In this document: positions 31,723 to 40,550 of the stretch, one piece after another | How positions within the stretch are numbered: the stretch's first letter is position 1 | Layout of the letters: every line of letters starts with the position of its first letter | Source of the DNA: Bradyrhizobium sp. CB82 | Lineage (GTDB): Bacteria > Pseudomonadota > Alphaproteobacteria > Rhizobiales > Xanthobacteraceae | NCBI RefSeq assembly: GCF_029714405.1 | Contig: NZ_CP121650.1 | Location: forward strand, 9,057,001-9,121,000 | Direction of reading: 5' to 3' | DNA: 64,000 nucleotides | Notes under the pieces: generated by a model | Database searches by the model: none | What the model was told of the DNA's origin: nothing | Seen by the model: the letters and a program-made list of their open reading frames with translations, nothing else | Made by a program: the position numbers and the translations under genes

Positions 31723-31880
31723 TGCGCTCCCTCTCCCGCTTGCGGGAGAGGGCTGGGGAGAGGGTGTCGCCGCATTCGACACCTCCGATGTGGAGAGAGC
31801 CCCCACCCGCGCCTTCGGCGCGACCTCCCCCGCAAGCGGGAGAGGTTGATCGAGCCCGCGGCCCACAATCGATCGAACCG
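31723..31880. repeat. Family A repeat, copy 2
   Basis: Same layout as 21503-21640: CTCTCCCGCTTGCGGGAGAG at the left end, CCCCCACCCGCGCCTTCGGC in the middle, CCGCAAGCGGGAGAGGTTG at the right. It touches the 3' end of the HTH-citrate synthase gene. Confidence 0.9.
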
Positions 31881-31894
31881 AAGCCTGTCCAGCT

Positions 31895-33127
31895 CTAACT
31901 CCTGGACTCGACAGCCGTCGTCGCTCTCCGTCCCGGCGCCGGGCCGACATAGCGCGCGCGGGGGCGGATCAGGCGGCCGTGCTGCAACTGCTCGCTGGCA
32001 TGGGCGATCCAACCGACGCTGCGCGCCATCGCGAACAGCGCGAGCTCGCTGCCGGCCGGCAGGCGCAGGGCGTGCACCAGCACGGCCAGCGCATAGTCGA
32101 TATTGACGAGCTCGCCGGTCGCCTCCGCAATCCGCTCCGGCACTTCTCTCGTGAATTTTCGCGGCGCGCCGGCGCGCGCCAGCGCGTTGAGCAGCGACTG
32201 CGCGCGGGGATCGCCGCGCTTGTAGACGCCGTGGCCGAAGCCGGCAAACCGCTCGCCCAGCGCGACGCGTTCGCGCACCATCGGCTCGACGTCGCGATCC
32301 ACCAGCGTCTTCACGAGCTGCGAGGCCAGCACGCCGGCGCCGCCATGCTTGGGTCCCTTGAGCGCCGCGAGGCCGGCGATGACGGCATCGTAGAGATTGA
32401 GGCCGGTCGATGCCGCGCAGCGCGCAGTGAAGGTCGAGGCGTTCAATTCGTGCTCGGCAAGCAGCACCAGCGCGCGGCGGATGAGATCGGCCGCATGCTT
32501 GTTGCCGGTTGCCCAGGCGAGCGCGATCTGCTGGTGCAAAGGCTCTGCCGACGGCTCGGCATTGAGCATGGTCGCAACCAGCAGCCGGACGATGCGGGCT
32601 CCGACCAGCGCGCGGCCATCGGGCGCGCGGGTGAAGGCGCGGGGATCGGCGCTGGAGGCAAGCGCCAGCACCGCGATGGCACGGTCGATCGGCGCGGCAC
32701 GCCGCGCGGCCTCCGCGATCGCGCGCATCTCGCCGGAGACATGAGGGCAATTGTCTGACGCAAAGGGATCGACGCCGGAAACGTCCCAGAGCAGCGTCGC
32801 GGCATGCTCCAACGTGTCCCGCTCGGCGAGGTCGACACAGTTCACGCCGCGATAGATCGCGCCGTCTTCGGTGATGGTCGCGATTTCCGTGTCCATGACC
32901 GGCAGGTCGGCATCGAAGCTGCGCAGGCCCCGCGGCTCGGGGGAGGGCGCGCGGCGTTCCTTGAGGCCACGAACGTCCTCGGCGCGGTAGCGGTGGCTGC
33001 GCGAATCCGGCGTCGGCTCGGAGCGGATCAGGCCGCGGCTGACATAGGCGTAGAGGGTTGCCGGCGAAATCGCGAGCTCGGCGGCGGCCTCGCGGGCCGA
33101 GAGGTACAGCTCCTCGGAATTTTTCAT
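31895..33127 (-). CDS. Citrate synthase homologue fused to an N-terminal HTH domain
   Basis: A 410-residue protein. Residues 6-60 form a MerR/excisionase-like winged helix (YLSAREAAAELAISPATLYAYVSRGLI, then SRSHRYRAEDV), followed by a citrate-synthase fold: ELNASTFTARCAASTGLNLYDAV, GPKHGGAG and GERFAGFGHGVYKRGDPRA carry the usual catalytic region histidines. The fusion suggests a regulator that senses an acyl-CoA or oxaloacetate, or a DNA-tethered enzyme. It faces a second citrate synthase gene across 72 bases that contain two perfect palindromes. Family members are annotated as citrate synthase family proteins, but their biochemistry is, to my knowledge, uncharacterised. Confidence 0.85.
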   Translation of the reverse strand: MKNSEELYLSAREAAAELAISPATLYAYVSRGLIRSEPTPDSRSHRYRAEDVRGLKERRAPSPEPRGLRSFDADLPVMDTEIATITEDGAIYRGVNCVDLAERDTLEHAATLLWDVSGVDPFASDNCPHVSGEMRAIAEAARRAAPIDRAIAVLALASSADPRAFTRAPDGRALVGARIVRLLVATMLNAEPSAEPLHQQIALAWATGNKHAADLIRRALVLLAEHELNASTFTARCAASTGLNLYDAVIAGLAALKGPKHGGAGVLASQLVKTLVDRDVEPMVRERVALGERFAGFGHGVYKRGDPRAQSLLNALARAGAPRKFTREVPERIAEATGELVNIDYALAVLVHALRLPAGSELALFAMARSVGWIAHASEQLQHGRLIRPRARYVGPAPGRRATTAVESRS

Positions 33128-33128
33128 A

Positions 33129-33157
33129 TTGATTTATGTAATCAAGATTGATCAATC
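33129..33157. promoter_or_regulatory. Two adjacent perfect palindromes, candidate operator
   Basis: TTGATT-TATGT-AATCAA (33129-33145) and GATTGATCAATC (33146-33157) lie side by side directly before the start codon of the HTH-citrate synthase and 43 bases before its divergent neighbour. Both contain the half-site TTGAT/ATCAA, fitting a dimeric HTH protein. Autoregulation by the fused HTH is the simplest reading. Confidence 0.65.
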
Positions 33158-33199
33158 TGTCGAGAGGCCTGATCTTCTCGATGTGAAAGGAGACAGGCC

Positions 33200-34297
33200 A
33201 TGAACATCCACCTCACCAAAAGCCAGATCGGACTGGACGGGGTTGCCGCCGCCGAGACCGTGCTCAGCCATGTCGATGGCGCGCGCGGCGAGCTGATCAT
33301 CGCCGGCGAGCGCGTCGGCACTCTCGCCCGCCAGTCGAGCTTTGAGGGCGTCACCGCCCGGCTCTGGAACGGCGCCATTGGAGGCACGCTCAGCGAAGCC
33401 AATGTGCGGGCGAGCCTCGGGCTTGCACGCGAACGCGCCTTTGCACGACTGCCGGATCTTTTGCCGGCAACGCGCGGCATGGGCATCATCGACGGTTTTC
33501 GCGCTGGTATCGCAGGCTTGCGCGCCGAGAATGGGCTGGAGCACGAGGCGACCATCGTCGGCGCGTTTCCGGTGATTGCCGGCGCGCTGGCGCGGCGCGC
33601 GAAAGGGCTCGATCCGGTCGCGCTGGATGCGAATGCGAGCCATGCCGCCGACACACTCAGAATGCTGCGTGGCGCCGCGCCCGAGCCGCGCGAGGTCGCG
33701 GCGCTCGATGCCTATTTCGTCACCGTCTGCGATCACGGCATGAACGCCTCGACCTTCGCCACGCGCGTGGTTGCCTCGACGTAGGCCGATCTGTTCGCCG
33801 CGGTCACCGCAGGCTATTGCGCGCTCACCGGCCCGCTGCATGGCGGCGCGCCGGAGCCGGTGCTGGAAATGCTGGATGCGATCGGCTCGCGCGAACGGAT
33901 CCAGCCATGGGTCGATGCGGCGCTGGCGCGCGGCGAACGGCTGATGGGATTTGGCCATCGCGTCTATCGCGTGCGCGATCCGCGCGCCGACGTGCTGAAG
34001 GCCGCGATCGAGCGGCTTTCCGCCGACGGCGGCGCCGACCTGCCATTTGCCGGTGAGGTCGAGGCCTATATCCGCGCTGCGCTGCGCAAGAAGAACCCGG
34101 ATCGGCCGCTGGAGACCAATGTCGAGTTCTTCACTGCGATCCTGCTCGATGCGCTCGCGATCCCGCGCCAGGCCTTCACGCCGATCTTCGCCGTGGCGCG
34201 CGCTGCCGGGTGGACCGCACACGCACTCGAACATCGGCGGACGGGACGGCTGATCCGGCCGAGCTCGTCATATGTGGGGGCGATGCCGAAGGAGTGA
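33200..34297 (+). pseudogene. Citrate/methylcitrate synthase-like gene with in-frame amber codon
   Basis: One frame from ATG 33200 to 34297 codes for a citrate synthase of 365 residues, interrupted only by TAG at 33782-33784. Before it lies HGMNASTFATRVVAST, after it ADLFAAVTAGYCALTGPLHGGAPEPV and GFGHRVYRVRDPRA with catalytic histidines and the end RLIRPSSSYVG. Many homologues have Gln at the stop position, so a single CAG to TAG change would explain it. No frameshift or deletion is seen, so decay is recent, or the stop is an error or read through. AAAGGAG precedes the ATG. Confidence 0.8.
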
Positions 34298-34308
34298 GGA
34301 AAGCCTGT

Positions 34309-34336
34309 CCCGGATGGAGCGCAAGCGTCATCCGGG
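34309..34336. terminator. Hairpin after citrate synthase gene
   Basis: CCCGGATG and CATCCGGG pair around GAGCGCAAGCGT, which itself can fold. It lies in the 57-base gap between the convergent citrate synthase and J-domain genes and may end both transcripts, although no T tract follows. Confidence 0.5.
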
Positions 34337-34354
34337 TCACGACCGGTGAGAGGC

Positions 34355-34990
34355 CTACGCCTCCTTCACCACCGTCTTCAGGTAATTATACGCCTTGATG
34401 ATCTCGATCAGGCGGTCTTCGGTGGAGCGGTCGCCGCCATTGGCGTCGGGGTGGTGCTGCTTCACCAGCGCCTTGTACTTGGCCTTGACGTCGGCGAGCG
34501 TGGCATTGGGACCGAGTCCCATCACCTGAAGCGCTTTACGCTCCGCGTTCATCACCTTGCGCGTTTCAGCCTTCGGCTGGGCCTCCGGCCCGCGCCGCCA
34601 GTTGGCGCGGCCGTTGATCTCGCTGAACATGCTGAATGGATCGAACGCACCATCGATCTCGGCTTCGGTCCCCTTCTTGACGCCGCCATTGGCGCCCATC
34701 TTCCAGGTCGGACGGTGGCCGGTGAGCGCATCCTTCTGGTAGCGCGCGACCGCGTCGGCATTCATGCCGGAGAAGAAATTGTAATTCTGGTTGTACTCGC
34801 GCACGTGATCCAGGCAGAAGTGCCAATACTCGCGCGAATTTTCGCGGCCCTTCGGCGCACGATGGCTGCCCTTGTTCTGGCAGCCGGTCCATTCGCAACC
34901 GACCACGGTCTCGCGCGGCTTTGCTTCCGGCTTCGCACCTCTCGGCTTGACGCGGATGGAGTCGAAGAATTTTGATGAATCGATCGGCAT
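34355..34990 (-). CDS. J-domain (DnaJ-like) protein
   Basis: A 211-residue protein with a C-terminal J domain (about 150-211): ALQVMGLGPNATLADVKAKYKALVKQHHPDANGGD contains the HPD motif that stimulates Hsp70 ATPase. The N-terminal part has a CEWTGC ... HFCLDHVREYN arrangement that could hold a metal ion, and is typical of this alphaproteobacterial family. It is divergent to bolA. This is a co-chaperone and not DnaJ itself, because the G/F and zinc-finger domains are missing. Confidence 0.88.
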   Translation of the reverse strand: MPIDSSKFFDSIRVKPRGAKPEAKPRETVVGCEWTGCQNKGSHRAPKGRENSREYWHFCLDHVREYNQNYNFFSGMNADAVARYQKDALTGHRPTWKMGANGGVKKGTEAEIDGAFDPFSMFSEINGRANWRRGPEAQPKAETRKVMNAERKALQVMGLGPNATLADVKAKYKALVKQHHPDANGGDRSTEDRLIEIIKAYNYLKTVVKEA

Positions 34991-35144
34991 GACTGACTTT
35001 GACTACGCAATGCAAAAACCTTCAAGTCTTGACATTGCAAATGGCGTAAAACCATAGCCGAAGGTTCGCTTCGGCGTTCCTAAGGACGGCCGCCAAGAGC
35101 GGCCTATGCATTGACGGAACGGGACCGCGCGACTTGATGCTCAC

Positions 35145-35435
35145 ATGACAGGCAACGACATGGCTACACAAGACACTATCAGCAACAAGTTGCGCGAAGC
35201 TTTCTCGCCGGACAGCCTGCAGGTGATCGATGAATCACATCTGCATGAAGGCCACGCCGGCCACCGGGCGGGCGGCGAGACGCACTTCCGGGTTTATATC
35301 GTGTCGAACGCCTTCAAAGGGAAGAGCCGGGTCGAGCGTCACCGCATGATTAATTCGACGCTGGCCGCGGAACTCTCCGGCGGCGTGCACGCGCTGGCGA
35401 TCCACGCGCAGGCACCGGGGGAAGGCGGGAGCTGA
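35145..35435 (+). CDS. BolA family protein
   Basis: A 96-residue BolA-like protein. The blocks LREAFSPDSLQVIDESHLHEGHAGHR, then THFRVYIVSNAFKGKSRVERHRMI and ELSGGVHALAIHA contain the conserved His residues that join a glutaredoxin-bound FeS cluster. ATG 35145 or 35160 may start it. BolA proteins influence envelope and iron-sulphur homeostasis. It lies divergent to the J-domain gene, and an insertion element follows 45 bases behind it. Confidence 0.92.
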   Translation: MTGNDMATQDTISNKLREAFSPDSLQVIDESHLHEGHAGHRAGGETHFRVYIVSNAFKGKSRVERHRMINSTLAAELSGGVHALAIHAQAPGEGGS

Positions 35436-35479
35436 ACGAAGTCGAGACGCTGACTGGGCTTTCTTCCCCTCATCCTGAG

Positions 35480-37008
35480 AGCTTGCCAATCTTTCTCGTT
35501 TTGCGTGGTCATGTGGCAGTTCCTCGTCGTGGCAACGCGTGGGCTGGGCGGCTGTGGCGAGGTTGGGGGATGTCGATGAACGCTCCTCTATGCGCTAGCG
35601 AGGCGGTTGCCTTGCAGGATGTTGTTGGCGAGGGCGTACCAGAGCACGACGGCGCGGACCTTTTCGAAGCCGCGCACGGTCAATTGGCGCAGGTCCCAGT
35701 TGCGCCAGCGGGCATGTATGCACTCGCAAATCGACCGGGGCTTGTATCGGGCCTTGCCCTCTTCGCTCGCCATGCGCGCACGCCAGGCCAACACCCCCGG
35801 GCCGTCGCCGCGTCGCGGTAGATGGGGATCGGTGCCGTGCTTGGATTGAGTGGGCGGGCAAAAGATATCGATGCCCTCGGCGTGCGCCCACTCGATGTCC
35901 TCGGCACTGCCAAAGCCGCCATCGACGAGATGGTCCTTGGGCAACCCGCCAGGACGCGCGCGCTGCCGCTCCAGCATGGGCCGCATCAGGCCGCGGTCGG
36001 ACCCGGTGTTGCAGACCTTGATGTCAACGACGATCGGCTGGCCGGCGGCACTCATCACCTGCACGTTGTAGGCGGGGCGGAAGCCGCCGTCGGCCATCTT
36101 CATGACCCGTGCGTCGGCGTCCGTCGTGGAGGCCCGCGGCTCTTTCGGCTTCTTGCCGTTGCCGCGCTTTTCTTCGCGCTCCTTGCGCTGCTGCTTGATT
36201 TCGGCGAGCGCCGTCTGCGCCGCTTTGACGCGCGCTCTGCGCTCACGCGCGGCGCGCTCCTTGGCGGCCTTCATGCGCTGATTGCTAGCATCCGAACGAG
36301 CGTCAACCTCGCGTTTGAGGTCTTCCACCACCGCCTCAGCCAAGGCCAGGTGCCGATCGAGCGTCGCCTCCCGCCGGAACGAAGCGGCCCCGGCGCTGGC
36401 CCGGACCCGAACACCGTCCTGCGCCAGCGTTTCCAGATTGACGAGGCCGACCTTCGCCAGCACCGCCAAATGCTCGCAAAGCAGCCGGTCGAGCAGGTCG
36501 GCGCAACCGACCCGGAAGTCCGCCAGCGTGTGATGGTTCACCGACACCCCGCCACACAGCCAACGATAGGCGTCATGGCTCTCGCAAAGCCGCTCCAACG
36601 CGCGCGCGCTGCCGACGCCCTCGCTGGTGGCATAGAGCCACAGCGCCAGCAAAAGCCGCGGCGATGTCGCGGGGTGACCAGGCCGATCGCCCCGCGCTTT
36701 GATCCGGTTCTCCAGCTCACTCAGGTCGAGTTCCTCGACATAGGACCAGATCAGGCGCACCGGATGGTCTTCCCCGATCAGGCTCTCGATATCCACTGCT
36801 CGCAACTCGATTTGATCGCGTTGGGGCTCACGAAGTCGCGGCGCTGCGAGCGGCGCCGCACCGGCTTGCGGCTTTGCCTGCTCCGGCAGATCCCCAAACA
36901 ATTCATCAGCGGCCATCATCCCTCCTGCGAATCCATCACCGCAAGAGAATCACACAGCACCAGCTTTCGGCTATACCGCTTGCGAGCAGTCAAAAAGATT
37001 CACAGCCT
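35480..37008. mobile_element. IS1182-type insertion sequence
   Basis: A 1529-base element with one transposase gene. The ends form imperfect inverted repeats (AGCTTGCCAATCTTTCTC at the left; reverse complement of the right end AGGCTGTGAATCTTTTTG). CTGAG is present on both sides (35475-35479 and 37009-37013) as a 5-base target duplication. The flanks together rebuild the start of a family C palindromic repeat, so the element jumped into that repeat. Full-length and apparently intact. Confidence 0.8.
35588..36919 (-). CDS. IS1182 family transposase
   Basis: A 443-residue DDE transposase. Motifs are the N-terminal DUF772-type region (ALWLYATSEGVGSARALERLC, then VNHHTLADFRV), TLAQDGVRVRASAG holding the first Asp, the long basic coiled coil (about 195-265), MKMADGGFRPAYNVQV, VDGGFGSAEDIEWA for the second Asp and the C-terminal ARWRNWDLRQLTVRG with the Glu-containing block before it. 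The frame has no break, so it may still be active. Confidence 0.9.
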   Translation of the reverse strand: MMAADELFGDLPEQAKPQAGAAPLAAPRLREPQRDQIELRAVDIESLIGEDHPVRLIWSYVEELDLSELENRIKARGDRPGHPATSPRLLLALWLYATSEGVGSARALERLCESHDAYRWLCGGVSVNHHTLADFRVGCADLLDRLLCEHLAVLAKVGLVNLETLAQDGVRVRASAGAASFRREATLDRHLALAEAVVEDLKREVDARSDASNQRMKAAKERAARERRARVKAAQTALAEIKQQRKEREEKRGNGKKPKEPRASTTDADARVMKMADGGFRPAYNVQVMSAAGQPIVVDIKVCNTGSDRGLMRPMLERQRARPGGLPKDHLVDGGFGSAEDIEWAHAEGIDIFCPPTQSKHGTDPHLPRRGDGPGVLAWRARMASEEGKARYKPRSICECIHARWRNWDLRQLTVRGFEKVRAVVLWYALANNILQGNRLASA

Positions 37009-37113
37009 CTGAGGAGCGCGCCCTTGCGCGAGTCTCGAAGGATTAAGGCCCCGCTGCAGCATCCCGGCCTGCATGGTTCGAGACGGCGCTTGCGCGCCTC
37101 CTCACCATGAGGA
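37009..37113. repeat. Family C repeat, copy 1 (interrupted by the IS)
   Basis: CTGAGGAGCGCGCCCTTGCGCG ... CCTGCATGGTTCGAGACG ... CGCGCCTCCTCACCATGAGGA. It shares its right half with 50918-51018. The missing left end (CCTCATCCTGAG) sits on the far side of the insertion element at 35469-35479. Confidence 0.8.
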
Positions 37114-37130
37114 TTGAGAGCTCAAATCAA

Positions 37131-38435
37131 TCAAAACGCCGTCCCGGCCCGCCGCGGCTTGGCCTCCTCCACCTCCGCCTCGCGCGGCACCGGTGAAATA
37201 CGGAGTGCGGTGATGCGGTTGCGCTCGCGGCGCAGCACGCGGAAACGGAAGCCGTGGAACGTAAAACTCTGGCCGCGGTCCGGGATCGAGCGTGCCTCGT
37301 GGATGACGAGGCCGGCAACCGTCGTTGCCTCTTCATCAGGCAGACGCCAGTCCATGGCGCGGTTGAGATCGCGGATCGGCACCGAGCCGTCGACCACGAC
37401 CGAGCCATCGGGCTGGGCTCGCACGCCCGCGACGACCACGTCATGCTCGTCGGAGATATCGCCGACGATCTCCTCCAAAATGTCTTCCAGCGTCACAAGA
37501 CCCTCAACTTCGCCGTACTCGTCGACGACGAGTGCGAAATGGGTCTTGCGACGGCGGAAGGCCTTCAGCTGTTCGGAGACCGGCCGCATCTCCGGCACGA
37601 ACCAGGGCGGCAGCGCGATGGTCGAGGCGTCGATGCGCGAGGTGTCGCCTTCGGAGGCGCGAATGGCGCGCAACAGGTCCTTGGCGTGGAGCACGCCGAT
37701 GATGTTTTCGGGCTTGTCGCGCCACAGCGGGATGCGGGTGTATTCGGTCGCCAGCACCTCGCGCACCAGATCCTCCGGCGGAAGGTCTGCGTTGATCATC
37801 ATCATCTCGGTGCGATGGATCATGACGTCCGAGACCTGAAGCTCACGCAGGTCCAGGAGGCCGCCGAGCATGTCGCGGTCCTGCTTTTCGAACTTACCCT
37901 CATGGTGCAGCAAATCGACCGCGCCGCGCAGGCGCTCGGTCGGCGACAGGATCGCCTGGTGCTCACCGGCAAGGCCGAACAGCCGCATCAACAGGCGCAC
38001 GATGACTTCCACCACATGCAACAGTGGTCCCAGCACATACATCGTCAGCCGCATCGGGCGCGCCACGGCGAGCGCCATGCGGTCGGGCGCGTTGATGGCG
38101 ATGGTCTTGGGCAGCACTTCGGCGAAGATCACGACCAGCACGGTCATCACGCCCGTCGCATAGAGCACGCCGACCTCGCCGAACCAGGTGGTGAAGATCC
38201 CGGTCGCAATCGCCGAGGCACCGATATTGGCGATGTTGTTGCCGAGCAGCAGCGCGCCGATCAGCCGCTCGCGCATGTCGAGCAAGCCGGAGACGACGAC
38301 GGCCTCTCGATTGCCCTGCTTGGAGAGCCGCAGCATGCTGGCGCGCGAGGCGCCGGTCAGCGCGGTCTCGCTCGCGGCGAAGAACGCCGAAACCAGGAGG
38401 CAGAAGACGACGATAGAGAATCCGAGCCAATCCAT
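37131..38435 (-). CDS. CNNM/CorC-type transporter-associated protein (hemolysin-like)
   Basis: A 434-residue protein with an N-terminal DUF21/CNNM membrane domain of about four segments (residues 1-200, opening with VVFCLLVSAFFAASETALTGASR), a CBS pair (about 220-340; YTRIPLWRDKPENIIGVLHAKDLL and DEYGEVEGLVTLEDILEEIVGD) and a C-terminal CorC/HlyC domain. These proteins handle Mg2+/Co2+ or related cation efflux. The old name hemolysin is misleading. It lies 27 bases after aroB on the same strand, a frequent arrangement in this group. Confidence 0.9.
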   Translation of the reverse strand: MDWLGFSIVVFCLLVSAFFAASETALTGASRASMLRLSKQGNREAVVVSGLLDMRERLIGALLLGNNIANIGASAIATGIFTTWFGEVGVLYATGVMTVLVVIFAEVLPKTIAINAPDRMALAVARPMRLTMYVLGPLLHVVEVIVRLLMRLFGLAGEHQAILSPTERLRGAVDLLHHEGKFEKQDRDMLGGLLDLRELQVSDVMIHRTEMMMINADLPPEDLVREVLATEYTRIPLWRDKPENIIGVLHAKDLLRAIRASEGDTSRIDASTIALPPWFVPEMRPVSEQLKAFRRRKTHFALVVDEYGEVEGLVTLEDILEEIVGDISDEHDVVVAGVRAQPDGSVVVDGSVPIRDLNRAMDWRLPDEEATTVAGLVIHEARSIPDRGQSFTFHGFRFRVLRRERNRITALRISPVPREAEVEEAKPRRAGTAF

Positions 38436-38462
38436 GACCCAACCGCCGATGTCAGTCGCTCA

Positions 38463-39611
38463 TCACGCCTTGCGCGCGAGCTTGTCGTTCAGGAAGTCGC
38501 GCACCAGCGGCGGCTCGACGTCCTTTGCGATCACAGCGCGCCCGACAGCTTCGAGCAGGATGAAGGTGAGCTTGCCGCGCTTGACCTTCTTGTCCTGCGC
38601 CATCAGCGCCAGCAGCGCGTCGGCGTCGGCAAGCCCTTCCTGCGCGAAGCCTGCGATGTCCTGGAGCCGCGTCGGCAACCCCACTTCCGCAAGGTGACGT
38701 TCGACGCGCGCCGCGTCCGCCGCACCGATCATGCCGAGCTTTGCGGAAAACTCCGCCGCCAGCACCATGCCGATGGACACGCCTTCGCCATGGAACAGCC
38801 GGTCGGAGAAGCCGGTGGCAGCTTCCAGCGCATGACCAAAAGTGTGGCCGAGATTGAGCAGCGCCCGCTCGCCGGTCTCGCGCTCATCGCGCGAGACGAC
38901 GCCCGCCTTGGCACGGCATGAGGTCGCGATCGCGTGCTCGCGTGCCGAGCCGCCCTTGAAGATGTCGGCGTGGTTCTTCTCCAGCCAGGCGAAGAAGGCC
39001 TCGTCGCCGAGCACGCCATACTTGGCGGCCTCGGCATAGCCGGCGCGGAACTGCCGCGGCGACAGCGTGTCGAGCACGGCGGTATCGGCAATCACCAGCA
39101 CCGGCTGGTGGAAGGCGCCGAGCAGGTTCTTGCCCTGCGGCGAGTTGATGCCGGTCTTGCCGCCGACGGACGAATCGACCTGCGCCAGCAGCGAGGTCGG
39201 CACCTGCACGAAATCGACGCCGCGACGCAGGATCGCCGCCGCAAAGCCGGCGAGATCGCCGACCACGCCGCCGCCGAGCGCGATGACGAGATCGTTGCGC
39301 TCGATCTTGGCCGCGATCAGCGCCTCGCTGACCTTTTCGAGCCCGGCATAGGTTTTGGAGATCTCGCCTTCCTCGACGATAATGCGCGAGGTCGGGACGC
39401 CGGCGGCCGCGAGCGAGGCTTCGGTCGGCTCCAGCCAATGTCTTGCAACGGTGCGATCCGTCACGATCGCCGTGCGCACGCCGGGGCGTAAGCGCGAAAC
39501 TCGCGCGCCGAGCGAGGCCAGCACGTCCCGGCCGATGACGATGTCGTAGCCGCGCTCGCCGAGTGCGACATCGACGATCACGGGATCCGAATGTTTCAAC
39601 GGCGCGGTCAT
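38463..39611 (-). CDS. aroB: 3-dehydroquinate synthase
   Basis: A 382-residue AroB, second step of the shikimate pathway (DAHP to 3-dehydroquinate, needing NAD and a metal ion). Motifs: IALGGGVVGDLAGFAAA (NAD loop), PTSLLAQVDSSVGGKTGIN (about 120-140), and metal-binding histidines in LNLGHTFGHALEAA and LFHGEGVSIGM. It overlaps aroK by ATGA, and CNNM/CorC follows. Confidence 0.95.
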   Translation of the reverse strand: MTAPLKHSDPVIVDVALGERGYDIVIGRDVLASLGARVSRLRPGVRTAIVTDRTVARHWLEPTEASLAAAGVPTSRIIVEEGEISKTYAGLEKVSEALIAAKIERNDLVIALGGGVVGDLAGFAAAILRRGVDFVQVPTSLLAQVDSSVGGKTGINSPQGKNLLGAFHQPVLVIADTAVLDTLSPRQFRAGYAEAAKYGVLGDEAFFAWLEKNHADIFKGGSAREHAIATSCRAKAGVVSRDERETGERALLNLGHTFGHALEAATGFSDRLFHGEGVSIGMVLAAEFSAKLGMIGAADAARVERHLAEVGLPTRLQDIAGFAQEGLADADALLALMAQDKKVKRGKLTFILLEAVGRAVIAKDVEPPLVRDFLNDKLARKA

Positions 39612-40219
39612 CTGGCGGCACTCGCTACATCGTCAGGTGGGTCGCCGCAAAGATAGTGGCGCAGCGTCTCGAGGCATTCCTCCACGATCCGGTCGTGCGG
39701 CACGTCGCGCGAGGAGATCGTGAGGTCGGCGTTCTGGTAGATCGGCTCGCGCTCGCTGAGCAGCCGGGTCACCGTCCCTTCGGGATCGGCGGTCTGCAGC
39801 AGCGGGCGATCGGCGCGGCGGCGCACCCGCCGCATGATGACGTCATGGTCGGCCCTGAGCCAGATCGAGATCGCCTTGGCCGCGATGCGCGCCCGCGTCT
39901 CCTCGCGCATGAAGGCGCCGCCGCCGGTGGCGAGCACCAGCGGCCCGCCGTCCAACAGGCGCGCGATCACCCGCATCTCGCCGTCGCGGAAGTAAGGTTC
40001 GCCGTGGCGCTCGAAAATTTCCGGTATGGTCATGCCGGCAGCCGCCTCAATCTCGGTGTCGGCATCGACGAAGGGCAGCTTGAGCCGCGCGGCGAGGCGC
40101 CGGCCGATGGTGGATTTGCCGACCCCCATCATGCCGACCAGCACGATCGAGCGGCCCGCAAGCGCCGACAGGATGTCGGGCTCGGGCGAGCTTGGGGCTG
40201 GCATGGCGGCGTCGGACAT
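39608..40219 (-). CDS. aroK: Shikimate kinase
   Basis: A 203-residue kinase that phosphorylates shikimate. The P-loop is GMMGVGKSTIGRRLA (about residue 34), the shikimate-binding DADTEIE and FRDGEMRVI follow, and LATGGGAFM contains the GGG of the substrate site. The first 20 residues are a variable extension (MSDAAMPAPSSPEPD). It heads the aroK-aroB unit and is divergent to the small membrane gene before xerD. Confidence 0.94.
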   Translation of the reverse strand: MSDAAMPAPSSPEPDILSALAGRSIVLVGMMGVGKSTIGRRLAARLKLPFVDADTEIEAAAGMTIPEIFERHGEPYFRDGEMRVIARLLDGGPLVLATGGGAFMREETRARIAAKAISIWLRADHDVIMRRVRRRADRPLLQTADPEGTVTRLLSEREPIYQNADLTISSRDVPHDRIVEECLETLRHYLCGDPPDDVASAAR

Positions 40220-40386
40220 GGATCTCGCTCAATCTGCCGCCAAAGGCGGCATGTTGAGCCACCTATACGACCCCCAAGGGGCCCTCGCCAGAGACTCTTG
40301 CCACGAAACGGCGAACATGTTGGATGATTTCATTGGTTAATTCGCCTTCCCGGGACATTGCCGAGACCCTTGCGAGACTTCGCCCG

Positions 40387-40533
40387 ATGCCCAGCCTGTT
40401 CCGCTTCCTGATGGTCGTCGCCGTGATCGCCGGCATCGTCTATGGCGTGATCTTCGCGCTGGCGAATTTCGTCAATCCAAAGCCGCGGGAAATGACGGTG
40501 ACCATCCCGTCTGACAAATTTCTCAAGAAATAG
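40387..40533 (+). CDS. Small single-span membrane protein
   Basis: A 48-residue protein, MPSLFRFLMVVAVIAGIVYG..., with one transmembrane helix (about residues 6-28) and a basic C-terminal tail ending in PSDKFLKK, probably facing out of the membrane core. It ends 17 bases before xerD, and appears between aroK and xerD in related genomes as far as I recall. Its function is not known. Confidence 0.65.
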   Translation: MPSLFRFLMVVAVIAGIVYGVIFALANFVNPKPREMTVTIPSDKFLKK

Positions 40534-40550
40534 CGTCTAGCCTCCGGGGC

